From a virus, in the IMG/VR virus record IMGVR_UViG_3300031857_000647, positions 1 to 35,739 of that record: a stretch of DNA of 35,739 nucleotides; one strand, written 5' to 3'. Below, piece by piece: positions 21,704-30,461 of this stretch (its first letter is position 1; each line of letters opens with the position of its first letter). A program made the position numbers and the translations under genes. The notes under the pieces were generated by a model. It worked only from the letters and a program-made list of their open reading frames with translations. It was not told where the DNA came from and made no database searches.

Positions 21704-22992
21704 TATTCTACTTTTTTAAGTTTAGGTAATGAAGGTAATTTAAGTTCTACTTGTTTAGGTACTTTATTATCTAATATTTGATCTAATTTCTCAGCCATTT
21801 TATCAAATGAGAAATTTGTTTTAGCATGATGTGCTTGACGTTTAGATAACTCAGCATACTTATTATAGTCACTATAAACATTATTAAAAGCATCTGCTAC
21901 ACTAGCATCATTAGGTGTAAACCATTGTGAGTCAGCTAATATCATATCTTTAACTTGAGCTGATTGATGTACATTAGTTAATGAACCTCCTACTAACACA
22001 TTATATTCTGGATGTAAGAAATCTAAATGTCCACTCCAGTTACTAGCTATAATAGGCTTTTTAGATAAACTAAATTCAAGTAATGGTCTTCCAAACCCTT
22101 CACCTTTAGTAAGTGATACCATAGCTTTTACTTTACTATGATTATATAAGTTATTTATATCCTCATCATCTAAATCACCATGCAGTAAATAAACATTTGG
22201 TAAATCACCTTTAACTGTTTGTTTAACAGCATCTATCTTTTTAATTACCTCTTCTCTATCCATTATGGAATTAGTAGCTGAGCTTGTTTTTAAGATTAAT
22301 GCTGGTTTAATTTTTTTATTTTTAAATATTTCTAAGAATGCTTTAATCATATAGCCTACATTCTTTCTATCTTCACCTATTTGTCCTTGTAACCAATGAC
22401 CAACAAATAAGAAACAAAAATCTTCTTTAATTTCATCTAATGATAATACTAAGTCAGTTCCTTCTAAATCATTATCATCAATATAAAAATATTTATTTAA
22501 ATCAGCTCCCTCAAATAACACTTCAACTGGTTTTTCTAGTTTAATTGCTTTTATAAGTTGATTTGTGTTTTTATCACGCTGTTCAAATGATGATTGTTCA
22601 AATACTTGTTTAGTATGATTAGATGAGGCTAGTGTTAAATCCATTCTATTAACACCTTCAATCCAACTAGCATCACATATTGTAGTTTCAATACCAGCTG
22701 TGATACCAATATTATACTTACCTACTCTTTGAAATTCATTAGGTACTGTAATTTGAATCCAAACATCTGGTTGACGAGGCAACTGAGGTTGTTTCCAAAT
22801 TGTACTTAATAACTTTTTATCTTCTTCATCATTTGGATCTAAAGCATTCCAAGCTGTGCTACCCCAACGTTGTGAGATAACTTTAACTTCATACTTATCA
22901 TATTTTAAAAGTGCTTTAACTATATCTCTAGATCTAGCACCGTACCCTGACATTGTCTCAATAGGACAACTAATAACAACTAATGGTTTCAT
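21703..22992 (-). CDS. GT4 (group 1) glycosyltransferase, 429 aa
   Basis: Full-length GT-B protein. The N-terminal domain starts PLVVISCPIETMSGYGARSRDIV, with the glycine-rich loop. The C-terminal nucleotide-sugar domain has FCFLFVGHWLQGQIGEDRKN, ALILKTSS, then MVSLTKGEGFGRPLLEFSLS and KPIIASNWSGHLDFL: the E-x7-E motif of GT4 retaining transferases. Sugar and acceptor unknown. Tandem with the 483-residue GT4 gene five bases upstream. Confidence 0.9.
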   Translation of the reverse strand: MKPLVVISCPIETMSGYGARSRDIVKALLKYDKYEVKVISQRWGSTAWNALDPNDEEDKKLLSTIWKQPQLPRQPDVWIQITVPNEFQRVGKYNIGITAGIETTICDASWIEGVNRMDLTLASSNHTKQVFEQSSFEQRDKNTNQLIKAIKLEKPVEVLFEGADLNKYFYIDDNDLEGTDLVLSLDEIKEDFCFLFVGHWLQGQIGEDRKNVGYMIKAFLEIFKNKKIKPALILKTSSATNSIMDREEVIKKIDAVKQTVKGDLPNVYLLHGDLDDEDINNLYNHSKVKAMVSLTKGEGFGRPLLEFSLSKKPIIASNWSGHLDFLHPEYNVLVGGSLTNVHQSAQVKDMILADSQWFTPNDASVADAFNNVYSDYNKYAELSKRQAHHAKTNFSFDKMAEKLDQILDNKVPKQVELKLPSLPKLKKVE

Positions 22993-22997
22993 AACTA

Positions 22998-24449
22998 TTA
23001 ATAAACTAATTTGTGACGAATATGTTTTCTTTTGATTGGTTCTGTTTTTATTAACTCAAATTTAGGTTTTGGTTTCCATGTAGCCAAAACTTCATCAACA
23101 TGCTTTACAATATTTTTACACATGTTAGAAGCAGTCATCATAGACTCATCTGATGTAACCCATTCATAAGCTGATTTACAAACATCATTATACTCATCTA
23201 TATTTGATGTTTTAAGATCATATACTGCTCTAATTTGCTTAGCTGCTTCTCTAAAGTCAGCTCTATCATCATAGATATAAGGTGTTGGAACTGAACCTTG
23301 AATACTTATATTACTTGGATATACTGGGAACGCCCATTTACCATGTTTCTTATAAGTACCGAAATTGTTAGAACAAAAATCTTTATCAAATTCAATCCAC
23401 TTACCATTCTCATCTTCAAAACGCATTTGGTCTTGCATACCACCTGTAACGTTTGCTATAATTGGTTTACCACACATCATAGCTTCAGTTAAACTCAATC
23501 CCCATCCTTCATTTGAACTTAATAATATAACAGCATCAGAAGTATTATATAATAAATTAATATCTGTAGCTGATAATTTTTGATCTGAGAAGTATATTTG
23601 ACTACATTCTTCATCTGTGAATAACATATCACGCACCGCGTATAAATCAGTACCATGTTCATCAATAGGTTGAGTATGTAATACAAAAGCACATTTACTA
23701 GCTTTTTCTTTAGGTAAACTATCTAAAAATAATTTAAATGCAGCTAATGTATCTGGAGCTGATTTACGCCTAATATTTCTAGAGTTAAACATTAAAACAA
23801 AATCATATTGTTTTCCACTAAAGAAATTATTTTTAACTTCTAATAATTTAGAGTAATCACTATGATCTTTAGTTACAGGGAAAAATAATTTATTGTTAAT
23901 ACCATGAGGTACATAACTTAATACTTTATTTTTAGCTTTATCACCTAACACTAATTTATTTATATTAAGTGTTTGTTTTGATATAGACATTAAACCATCA
24001 CATGACTCATAATATGACTCATTATATATTGGAGCTGGATAGTTATCCCATATATTAAGATAAATCATAGGTATTTTTCTCCTAATCTCATTCTCAATTT
24101 GGAATAACCAAATCCAATATCTTGGATCAGTGAAAAACATTACAGCGTCTGGTTTTTCTAACTCAATTAAATTTCTAATTGTTTGAGCGTCTCCATATCC
24201 ACTAATAGGATAAATAAAAACACTAGCGTCATCAATACCATTATGCTGATTTGTATCACTACAGATATCAAGACGTTTACCTTGATCTGGATGATTAACA
24301 GCACCTCCTAAATTAACCCAATTGTAATGGTGAGCTGTACCAACTACAATTTCTCTAGCCATAGTGGCTATACCTGAAGTAAATCTAATCTCATCACTTA
24401 GTAATAAGATTTTTTTCCTTTGTGTTTGTGGAATGTAACCTTCTTTCAT
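22998..24449 (-). CDS. GT4 (group 1) glycosyltransferase, 483 aa
   Basis: KILLLSDEIRFTSGIATMAR forms the N-terminal glycine loop; DAVMFFTDPRYWIWLFQ and IPMIYLNIWDNYPAPIYN follow. The C-terminal domain has DFVLMFNSRNIRRKSAPDTL and SSNEGWGLSLTEAMMCGKPI, the GT4 E-x7-E region, then VTGGMQDQM. With the preceding gene it probably acts on the same glycan. It heads the long glycan transcription unit. No signal peptide. Confidence 0.9.
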   Translation of the reverse strand: MKEGYIPQTQRKKILLLSDEIRFTSGIATMAREIVVGTAHHYNWVNLGGAVNHPDQGKRLDICSDTNQHNGIDDASVFIYPISGYGDAQTIRNLIELEKPDAVMFFTDPRYWIWLFQIENEIRRKIPMIYLNIWDNYPAPIYNESYYESCDGLMSISKQTLNINKLVLGDKAKNKVLSYVPHGINNKLFFPVTKDHSDYSKLLEVKNNFFSGKQYDFVLMFNSRNIRRKSAPDTLAAFKLFLDSLPKEKASKCAFVLHTQPIDEHGTDLYAVRDMLFTDEECSQIYFSDQKLSATDINLLYNTSDAVILLSSNEGWGLSLTEAMMCGKPIIANVTGGMQDQMRFEDENGKWIEFDKDFCSNNFGTYKKHGKWAFPVYPSNISIQGSVPTPYIYDDRADFREAAKQIRAVYDLKTSNIDEYNDVCKSAYEWVTSDESMMTASNMCKNIVKHVDEVLATWKPKPKFELIKTEPIKRKHIRHKLVY

Positions 24450-24467
24450 AACGTGTTTAAATAATTT

Positions 24468-24662
24468 TTAAGCTTGACTACCTGATAAGGATAAAGTTGT
24501 GTGATTGTGAAGTTTTTTTCTAAAGTCATCATCAGTTAAATATAAGTGAATACTTCTATCAACTAATTTTTGAAGCGAGAACTTTGTTCTAACGCATAAC
24601 ACTTTAAATTCTTCAAATAATTCTTCATTAACCTTAACACTTGTTAATTTGTTATCTCCCAT
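24468..24662 (-). CDS. Ribbon-helix-helix-like protein, 64 aa
   Basis: NKLTSVKVNEELFEEFKVLC is a strand followed by a helix, then TKFSLQKLVDRSIHLYLTDD is a turn and second helix: the ribbon-helix-helix plan of Arc/CopG regulators. A small transcription factor is likely. It lies directly before the glycan block with an ATATTTATA element upstream, so it might regulate that block or itself; this is inference. Confidence 0.65.
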   Translation of the reverse strand: MGDNKLTSVKVNEELFEEFKVLCVRTKFSLQKLVDRSIHLYLTDDDFRKKLHNHTTLSLSGSQA

Positions 24663-24679
24663 ATACTATATTTTATATA

Positions 24680-24688
24680 TATAAATAT
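24680..24688 (-). promoter_or_regulatory. ATATTTATA element
   Basis: The minus strand reads GTATATATTTATATATATA, 17 bases above the RHH gene start; it also contains a TATATTTA -7 box without a TTG at -33. It may head the glycan-block transcript. Confidence 0.4.
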
Positions 24689-24697
24689 ATACGGAGA

Positions 24698-25639
24698 TTA
24701 TAAAGCGACATTCTTATCGCAAAGTGATTTATCATTATTAAATGGACAGTAAGTGCAAGAATCTTTACTTACTATCTTAGAATATTCTTTAATAACATGT
24801 TTACCTTCATTATCAAAACATTCACTCAGAAACATATTAAATTTCTCAGCTGCTTGTTTACGTTTAATTTTACCACTAGCTGGTTTAAATTCAGTAATGT
24901 AAGGTATAACAAAGTCATCATTGTCCCATATTTTTCTTTTCAATATAAAGAACTCAACTTCAATTTTGTCTACATCAATGTTATATTGTTTAGCAAAGTA
25001 TTCTTTATAAAGTAATATTTGAGCTAGTTTAATTTCATCTTTCTTAGCCTTATCATTCCATCCTGATCTAGATGTTTTGATATCATATATATAAACTTTA
25101 TCTAAGTCTTTATCATACAATACAAAATCAATATAACCTTTAAGGAATAAATTTTTAGACAAACCAACCATTAAAGGTATTTCAATACCTAATAATACTA
25201 CATTACGTGTAGTAAAGAATTGAGAACGATGTTTTTTAAACCATTCAAGTATATTAACTCCATCCTCATAAAACTCTCTCATTTCATCTGGATTAGAGAA
25301 ATGTTGTTTAGTTGATTCAAATTCTTTTTTATAAGTAGCTTTAAATCTTTCATTAAACAAACTTATAATATCTTCTCTATCAGCCGCTGCTCCACTCTGT
25401 TCATACATTATTTTAAGATAATGCTGCATTGTCTCATGAATAGCAGTTCCAAATATAGTATGAATTGAAGCTGAATATGGTGCTAGATTCTTAACATAAT
25501 TAAGATACCATTGATGAGGACATCTACGCCATATTGAGTATTGAGAGTATGATACTGTAGATTGGTACCTGTAATCAACTTCTTTAAGTTGATGAGTTTT
25601 TACTTTAAGTTCAATCTCTGTTAATTTATTTTTTGCCAT
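24698..25639 (-). CDS. PD-(D/E)XK (RecB/Cas4-like) nuclease with four-cysteine cluster
   Basis: 313 residues. The nuclease core shows GTAIHE (64-69, His of motif I), a long helical insert, LKGYIDFVLYD (Asp171) and YIYDIKTS (Asp186, Lys188), then KLAQILLYKEYFA like the RecB QxxxY motif. One cysteine before the core (RRCPHQWYLN, C40) and three after it (C295, C298, C307) match the 1+3 pattern that binds a 4Fe-4S cluster in AddB and Cas4. Likely a DNA exonuclease in phage replication/recombination. It overlaps the upstream gene by 14 bases. Confidence 0.85.
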   Translation of the reverse strand: MAKNKLTEIELKVKTHQLKEVDYRYQSTVSYSQYSIWRRCPHQWYLNYVKNLAPYSASIHTIFGTAIHETMQHYLKIMYEQSGAAADREDIISLFNERFKATYKKEFESTKQHFSNPDEMREFYEDGVNILEWFKKHRSQFFTTRNVVLLGIEIPLMVGLSKNLFLKGYIDFVLYDKDLDKVYIYDIKTSRSGWNDKAKKDEIKLAQILLYKEYFAKQYNIDVDKIEVEFFILKRKIWDNDDFVIPYITEFKPASGKIKRKQAAEKFNMFLSECFDNEGKHVIKEYSKIVSKDSCTYCPFNNDKSLCDKNVAL

Positions 25640-25979
25640 ATATCTCTCTTATCTTGTTCCCCAGTTCCATATTGTTAGGATATTGTTCAATTAATTTCTG
25701 TATATCAGGAATAATTGATTGCTCTTTTTTAATATATTGAGCTGCATCTAATAGTTCCTCATACAGATGATTCATATAATTATCCTTATTGTTCTCACCT
25801 AATGTTGTATTATATTTTTTATAACCACGCTCAGCTCTAGCTTTTAAATCTTCAATTACTTGATTAGTAATATTGTCTTTAGTATGTTGCATACGATTTT
25901 TTAATGTTAATATTTCCTGTTTGCGTTCCATCATTATCATGTACTCACGATATGATTTTGAATCTGATATATAACCCAT
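25626..25979 (-). CDS. MazG-like / dNTP pyrophosphohydrolase-like protein, 117 aa
   Basis: The key stretch is LKARAERGYKKYNTTLG followed by NYMNHLYEELLDAAQYIKKE, where EELLD resembles the EExxD metal-binding helix of all-alpha NTP pyrophosphohydrolases common in phages. The N-terminal 40 residues are a charged helix. ATG 25979 (MGYISDSKSYREY) is preferred; a TTG at 26015 would add 12 residues. Family assignment is moderate; a purely structural coiled-coil protein is the alternative. Confidence 0.6.
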   Translation of the reverse strand: MGYISDSKSYREYMIMMERKQEILTLKNRMQHTKDNITNQVIEDLKARAERGYKKYNTTLGENNKDNYMNHLYEELLDAAQYIKKEQSIIPDIQKLIEQYPNNMELGNKIREIYGKK

Positions 25980-26027
25980 ATAATTAAATTTAGATAACCT
26001 AATTGGGACAGCCAAGTTGGTTAATTA

Positions 26028-26342
26028 TTATCCGTTATAACTTATTGTATTACTTGCTTTATCTACTTTTGAAACGTAGTTACGTTCAATTGTATTAGCG
26101 AATTTATCGAATCGTGAATCAGTATAACTGAAATTATCATCAATTCTTCTATTCAGTGTTTGTTCAATATCATTTAAGTTGCGTTCAATTGAATCACAAC
26201 GACCTTGAATTTCTAACCATAATTGTGATGTTTGTGTCTCTAATGACTTGACCCTAAGTAATGCCCCAAAGACATTAACAACGAGCCAACCCAGTACCGC
26301 AACCACTATAGCAGCTGAAGCACCTAAAATAAATGTACTCAT
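26028..26342 (-). CDS. Membrane-anchored coiled-coil protein, 104 aa
   Basis: One N-terminal transmembrane helix (about 5-27, GASAAIVVAVLGWLVVNVFG) is followed by a heptad-patterned coiled coil (SLETQTSQLWLEIQGR, IERNLNDIEQTLNRRI). The topology suggests an inner-membrane anchor with the coil in the periplasm or cytoplasm. Function unknown. Overlaps the gp62-like gene by four bases. Confidence 0.7.
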   Translation of the reverse strand: MSTFILGASAAIVVAVLGWLVVNVFGALLRVKSLETQTSQLWLEIQGRCDSIERNLNDIEQTLNRRIDDNFSYTDSRFDKFANTIERNYVSKVDKASNTISYNG

Positions 26343-26746
26343 TTTTTGTTTCTCCTTTTTTTATTTGTACCTGGCTGTCCCAGATTAAGTATATTATCAA
26401 GAGCTTTATCTGTTAGAACTGATATACAGTCTTTAGCTTCTCTAACACTAATTTTATAATAATCAGCTACTTTACTTAGTATTTCATTATCCCATTTATT
26501 TTTAGATTTAATATATCTAAAAAATACTTTCTTTTTAGGTAATACATCACAATAGAAGTTATAAACATGTCTACGAGAAGCATTTGGATAACGTTGGATC
26601 ATATTAACTACTTCAATATAAGTAGGATCCATACTTATAAAACGATGAATCATATAGACATTAAATGCCTCTTTATCTTCGTCTGTAAAACTATCCCAAG
26701 GACGTTTACTGAATGTTATTTCTTCTAACCAACTAAATAGATTCAC
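26339..26746 (-). CDS. gp62-like clamp-loader small subunit
   Basis: 135 residues from a GTG start. Recognisable points are LFSWLEEITFSKRPW, YMIHRFISMDPTYIEVVNMI, FYCDVLPKKKVFFRYIK and EILSKVADYYKISVREAKD. The order (SWL-x-x-I-x-x-x-K, NxYMhxRFhS, LPKKK-x-F-x-x-YIK) is that of T4-type gp62 proteins, the non-ATPase partner in the gp44/62 loader that puts the sliding clamp on DNA. The GTG at 26746 overlaps the upstream stop by 14 bases; an ATG at 26791 would add 15 residues unlike the family. The gp44 gene lies two genes upstream. Confidence 0.65.
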   Translation of the reverse strand: MNLFSWLEEITFSKRPWDSFTDEDKEAFNVYMIHRFISMDPTYIEVVNMIQRYPNASRRHVYNFYCDVLPKKKVFFRYIKSKNKWDNEILSKVADYYKISVREAKDCISVLTDKALDNILNLGQPGTNKKRRNKK

Positions 26747-26975
26747 TATCTTTATTTTTAAGTGGTTCAGGCAAAAATGCTTCATTAACATGACCGCACG
26801 CTGAGCAACTAAATACTGGTAATGGAATTAAGGCATCTTGAGCTGTACCTGTTAAAAATTTAGATGCTTTTCTAAGCATTAATCCTTCTTGAAATACTAA
26901 TCCACCACATTTGTCACAAGTTATTTCTTGTGTTTTATTTAAATCGATGTTTAAATTAATTTGTTCCTGATTCAT
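26733..26975 (-). CDS. Zinc-ribbon conserved phage protein, 80 aa
   Basis: Two CxxC knuckles, CDKCGGLVFQEG and FSCSACGHVNEAFLP, with LRKASKFLTGTAQDALIPLP between them. This zinc-ribbon plan, CxxC...TG...PVFxCxxCGHVN, is familiar from T4-like marine phages, role unknown. It lies between the clamp-loader genes and overlaps both neighbours slightly. Confidence 0.75.
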   Translation of the reverse strand: MNQEQINLNIDLNKTQEITCDKCGGLVFQEGLMLRKASKFLTGTAQDALIPLPVFSCSACGHVNEAFLPEPLKNKDSESI

Positions 26976-27666
26976 TTGGTTTACTTATATAAATGTTAAA
27001 AATTGGTTTATTATTGTTAATAGAGTAAGCTATATTATCTAATTGGTGATCAGGATAACTATCCAGCCAATCATTAATATTGTTAATCTGAATTGGGCTA
27101 ATTGTTTCAAATAGTTTACTTAAAACATATTTTAAACTCTGTAATGGTTCTAATACTAAAATATAATAAATGTTTTCGTTTTTAACAAACCCACCTTTAA
27201 AATATTCATATGGCTCAGGAATAATTAATCCTGTTCTATCATAAATAAATTTAGTTAAGTCATCAATAACTTCTTTAGAATCATGTATAGGTAAATAGGT
27301 AGATACACTATCTAATGTTTCATCATATGATAAACAAGATGAAGGTTCACCTGATTCAAACATTTCAAAATATATTTCTCTGCTTCCATTTGATGAGCCT
27401 ATAAAAATAACTTTTATTTTATCTCCATGATTGTTATAAACATCATCTATAAATTTTTTAACATTATCAAATTTATCAAATAATGAAAAAACAATATCTA
27501 ATAATTTTTCTTTAGTTATTTTTTCACTTTTAAAACTAATGTTTACTTTATCTGTGTTAACAGTATCATTAGATACTTTTATTCCATATTCAATATATGG
27601 TTCAAGTTCTAAACCTAATTGAGAACACACATCATTAAACTTATTTACAAACTCTATTTTACTCAT
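26956..27666 (-). CDS. Hypothetical protein, 236 aa
   Basis: Not recognised. It is a mixed alpha/beta protein with no visible catalytic motif: KVNISFKSEKITKEKLLDIV, KIKVIFIGSSNGSREIYF, ENIYYILVLEPLQSLKYVL. It lies between gp44 and gp62 genes, overlapping the gp44 gene by four bases, so a replication accessory role is possible but not shown. Confidence 0.7.
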   Translation of the reverse strand: MSKIEFVNKFNDVCSQLGLELEPYIEYGIKVSNDTVNTDKVNISFKSEKITKEKLLDIVFSLFDKFDNVKKFIDDVYNNHGDKIKVIFIGSSNGSREIYFEMFESGEPSSCLSYDETLDSVSTYLPIHDSKEVIDDLTKFIYDRTGLIIPEPYEYFKGGFVKNENIYYILVLEPLQSLKYVLSKLFETISPIQINNINDWLDSYPDHQLDNIAYSINNNKPIFNIYISKPNESGTN

Positions 27667-28547
27667 ATGTTTAATAATTTAGCAACACAACCCATAAAAC
27701 ATATTTCTTTATCTGCTATGGTTGTATTATGAAATAAATATTCTTCTATAATTATTGTTGACTCTGGAGATGAATAATGATCATGTAATGATTTATACAA
27801 CCCAGTGAAGTCATTTATATTGTTATCAGCTATAATTTGTCTAATATTATTAAATGCTGTTTTCTTTTTAGATTTAACTTCATCAATAATTTGTTCAATA
27901 TAATTACTATCTATTACTTCAATAAGTGTTAATTTGCCTTTAACTGAATTACTTTGCAATATATTAATTGCTCGTCTTAAATCAGGGTATGTTTTTTTAA
28001 CAATATTAACTATATCTTTTTTATCATACTCTATTTCTTCAGCATCAAGTATTTTAACTAAATGTTTAGCTACATCTTTAATATCAGATGATGCTAAATG
28101 AAAACATGTTAATCGTGATTGTAAAGCATCTATAATACGTTCAACATAATTACAAGTAAAAATAAATCTAGTAGTCAAACTAAATGACTCAATAATATTT
28201 CTAAGTGCTGCTTGAGCATTTATAGTTAAGAAATCAGCTTCATCTAATATAACTACTTTAAGTGGTTTGAATGTAGCACCTGAAGCAAATTGTTTTACTT
28301 TATCTCTAATCACATCAATACCATTTTCATCACTGCAGTTTAAATATAGAAAATCACAATTGATATTTTTAACTACTAATTTAGCAGCTGTAGTCTTACC
28401 TGTACCTGGAGAACCAAACAGTAATAGATTAGGGAAATTGTTCTTATCAATCCATTCCTTTAATCCATCAATGAATGCTTCATTGCCTAAATAACCTTCA
28501 ATAGTATCGGGTCTATATTTCTCAACCCATAATGTATGTTTACTCAT
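27663..28547 (-). CDS. 44: gp44-like clamp-loader ATPase (RFC small-subunit type)
   Basis: 294 residues, near the 319 of T4 gp44. LWVEKYRPDTIEGYLGNEA opens the protein as in RFC/gp44 proteins. Walker A GSPGTGKTT is at 45-53, the DEAD-type Walker B VVILDEADFLT at 98-108, the sensor 1 IFTCNY at 129-134 and the SR trans-finger in LQSRLTCF at 142-149. It is an AAA+ ATPase that loads the DNA polymerase sliding clamp together with gp62. It overlaps its neighbours by four bases. No clamp (gp45) gene is seen in the window. Confidence 0.92.
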   Translation of the reverse strand: MSKHTLWVEKYRPDTIEGYLGNEAFIDGLKEWIDKNNFPNLLLFGSPGTGKTTAAKLVVKNINCDFLYLNCSDENGIDVIRDKVKQFASGATFKPLKVVILDEADFLTINAQAALRNIIESFSLTTRFIFTCNYVERIIDALQSRLTCFHLASSDIKDVAKHLVKILDAEEIEYDKKDIVNIVKKTYPDLRRAINILQSNSVKGKLTLIEVIDSNYIEQIIDEVKSKKKTAFNNIRQIIADNNINDFTGLYKSLHDHYSSPESTIIIEEYLFHNTTIADKEICFMGCVAKLLNI

Positions 28548-28753
28548 ATATTCTCTAATATAACTTCTATATTTTTAGGAGCCAAAAATTTTATCATTCT
28601 AGCTTTATTTGGATGGTCTAAAGGTTTAGCCTCAGATTCATTTTGTGTCCATACAATTTGTCCACCATTGGCTAACCCTTTAAAGTATCCATAGTCACTA
28701 TAGACTATAAACCAATCTCGTTTTTCTTTTTTTTTCTTAGATAGTCCAAGCAT
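28544..28753 (-). CDS. Hypothetical protein, 69 aa
   Basis: Not recognised. A basic start (MLGLSKKKKEKRDWF) then strands IVYSDYGYFKGLANGG and IVWTQNESEAKPLD, ending MIKFLAPKNIEVILENI. Overlaps the gp44 gene by four bases. Confidence 0.65.
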   Translation of the reverse strand: MLGLSKKKKEKRDWFIVYSDYGYFKGLANGGQIVWTQNESEAKPLDHPNKARMIKFLAPKNIEVILENI

Positions 28754-28847
28754 AAAACATAAATCTAAATCCCCAATATAAAATACAGCCCATCATAGAT
28801 AATATCACTAATAAAACTATGTTTTCAAATAAATTTCTCTTTTTCAT
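28737..28847 (-). CDS. 36-residue membrane micro-protein
   Basis: ATG at 28847 to TAA at 28737. A positive N-terminus (MKKRNLFEN) and one long hydrophobic helix (IVLLVILSMMGCILYWGF) predict a single-pass inner-membrane peptide. It overlaps the next gene by 17 bases and starts six bases after the phosphoesterase stop. Confidence 0.55.
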   Translation of the reverse strand: MKKRNLFENIVLLVILSMMGCILYWGFRFMFYAWTI

Positions 28848-28853
28848 ATATTT

Positions 28854-29591
28854 TTATTTAATTAATACTTCTCCATCCCATAATTCTATTTCCCAAGGCT
28901 TATTTGTTGGTTCATAATTTAAAGTACAAATGCTAGCATTAACATAATTTGTATGCTCATCATAATCAACATCATATCCTTCATGAATATGTCCTGATAT
29001 ATGAAGTTTAGGTTTAATAAAGTTAACTGCTTTTCTTAAATCTTCACAACCAACATATTGTTTATCATAAACTGTAAAGTCTAATTTATAAGCTACAGGA
29101 CCATGAGTGACAATAATATCAGTATCAGTTGGAATTGTATCCCATACTGCTTTAATATCCTCACCTCTATGTTTATTAAACGCCCACCTGTCACCATAGA
29201 ACCAAGGTGTAATAGGTGAACCCCATATATTAATACCACCTACATTAATCGAGCTGTTCTCAAGATAATGTATATTGCCACTAGATTGGATATTAGATAA
29301 AATATCAACCACCCACGTCGGCTTCGTTTTTCTTGTTTCATCGTCATAATTAAATTTTGGATCGAATGAACGATCATGATTACCGGCAATAAATACTACC
29401 CCATGAGTGTAGTTAGGTGCTACCATTTGTAACCATTCAGCAAAATCTTCTACTTCACCTTTCTTACCTGTACTAGAAAAATCACCAGCATGGATAAGTA
29501 AATCACCATAAGGTAAATTATTAGGAAAGTTAGCGTTACTAGTTAAACGCTCATGAAAACCATGAGTATCTGATATTGCTACTATTTTCAT
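28854..29591 (-). CDS. Calcineurin-like metallophosphoesterase, 245 aa
   Basis: All metal-binding blocks are present: ISDTHG (6-11), HAGDFSS (34-40), FIAGNHDRS (68-75), VTHGP (161-165) and ISGHIHEG (198-205). It is a cytoplasmic MPE of the compact type, acting on phosphomono- or diesters; the substrate is unknown. The start codon lies only four bases below the -7 box of the promoter at 29596-29622, suggesting a leaderless message. Confidence 0.92.
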   Translation of the reverse strand: MKIVAISDTHGFHERLTSNANFPNNLPYGDLLIHAGDFSSTGKKGEVEDFAEWLQMVAPNYTHGVVFIAGNHDRSFDPKFNYDDETRKTKPTWVVDILSNIQSSGNIHYLENSSINVGGINIWGSPITPWFYGDRWAFNKHRGEDIKAVWDTIPTDTDIIVTHGPVAYKLDFTVYDKQYVGCEDLRKAVNFIKPKLHISGHIHEGYDVDYDEHTNYVNASICTLNYEPTNKPWEIELWDGEVLIK

Positions 29592-29595
29592 TTAT

Positions 29596-29622
29596 TAAAT
29601 ATATTATTACTTTCTAGGTCAA
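29596..29622 (-). promoter_or_regulatory. TTG-N16-TATATTTA promoter, four bases before ATG
   Basis: TTG (29622-29620), ACCTAG, TATATTTA (29603-29596) after 16 bases; then ATAA and the ATG of the phosphoesterase gene. No room for a normal leader. Confidence 0.65.
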
Positions 29623-30447
29623 CTATTTATCATTTAAATAAAGGGCACGTTCCTTATCTATTAGTAATGTAAATGGATCTAATGTTTCTTCAAATACTTT
29701 TTTAAAGAATTCATCCATGTTATAGTTTCTTCTATCAATTAACGCCCTGATGTACTCGATTTTCTTTTCATTGCCTTCAACATTAGCATTATGTTCATGA
29801 ACACGAGCATACATTTTAGATATTGCTCTAATGTTGTTATAATAACTTTTAGCATTATCCATTAATGCTTTAATTTTTTCATAATACTTGTATGTTGTAG
29901 ATGATCTAGTATCTAAAGCGTATCTCATTCTATAACTTAAAGTAATACTTGGGTGAACTAATTTAATAGGAAAATCATCATAATGTACTACAATAATATC
30001 TCTTTTACGAATCATTTCATCATTAAAGATATCTAATTTAAATTGTCTAGATCTAGCTAACTCTTCATCCACTTTTTCCTCCCATGATTTTCTTAACTGC
30101 CACATATGAGCTTTAGGATCAAATTTACTTGTTACAGGATTACCATTATCAAAATTATATCCTTCATTAACATTATATAACTGAAAGAAATTTTTGATAG
30201 CATTATATTCATCTTCAGTGAATGTGTCTGTTAATGCTATATCAAAATCACCTACACTATCCATAGGTTCAAAACCTAACATCTTAAGAGATAAACTACC
30301 TGTTAAGCAAAAATTCTCATTCATTGCTAAAATAGGTAAAATATATTTTTCAAATATATCCTTATTAACTAATGGATCTAAGATATTTCTCTTAAATCGT
30401 AAATTCATTAACCCTGTATTAGAGTCAATATTATATACTATATTCAT
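29623..30447 (-). CDS. Nucleotidyltransferase-fold-like protein, 274 aa
   Basis: NFCLTGSLSLKMLGFE followed by VGDFDIAL (G50-S51 and D67-x-D69) is the GS-x(n)-DxD signature of the DNA polymerase beta-type nucleotidyltransferase fold, as in small antitoxin/toxin NTases and aminoglycoside transferases. The rest has HPSITLSYRMRYALDTRSST and a helical C-terminal domain. The substrate is unknown. The leader AAATTTAGGTTATG fixes the start. Moderately sure of the fold only. Confidence 0.55.
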   Translation of the reverse strand: MNIVYNIDSNTGLMNLRFKRNILDPLVNKDIFEKYILPILAMNENFCLTGSLSLKMLGFEPMDSVGDFDIALTDTFTEDEYNAIKNFFQLYNVNEGYNFDNGNPVTSKFDPKAHMWQLRKSWEEKVDEELARSRQFKLDIFNDEMIRKRDIIVVHYDDFPIKLVHPSITLSYRMRYALDTRSSTTYKYYEKIKALMDNAKSYYNNIRAISKMYARVHEHNANVEGNEKKIEYIRALIDRRNYNMDEFFKKVFEETLDPFTLLIDKERALYLNDK

Positions 30448-30461
30448 AACCTAAATTTTAT

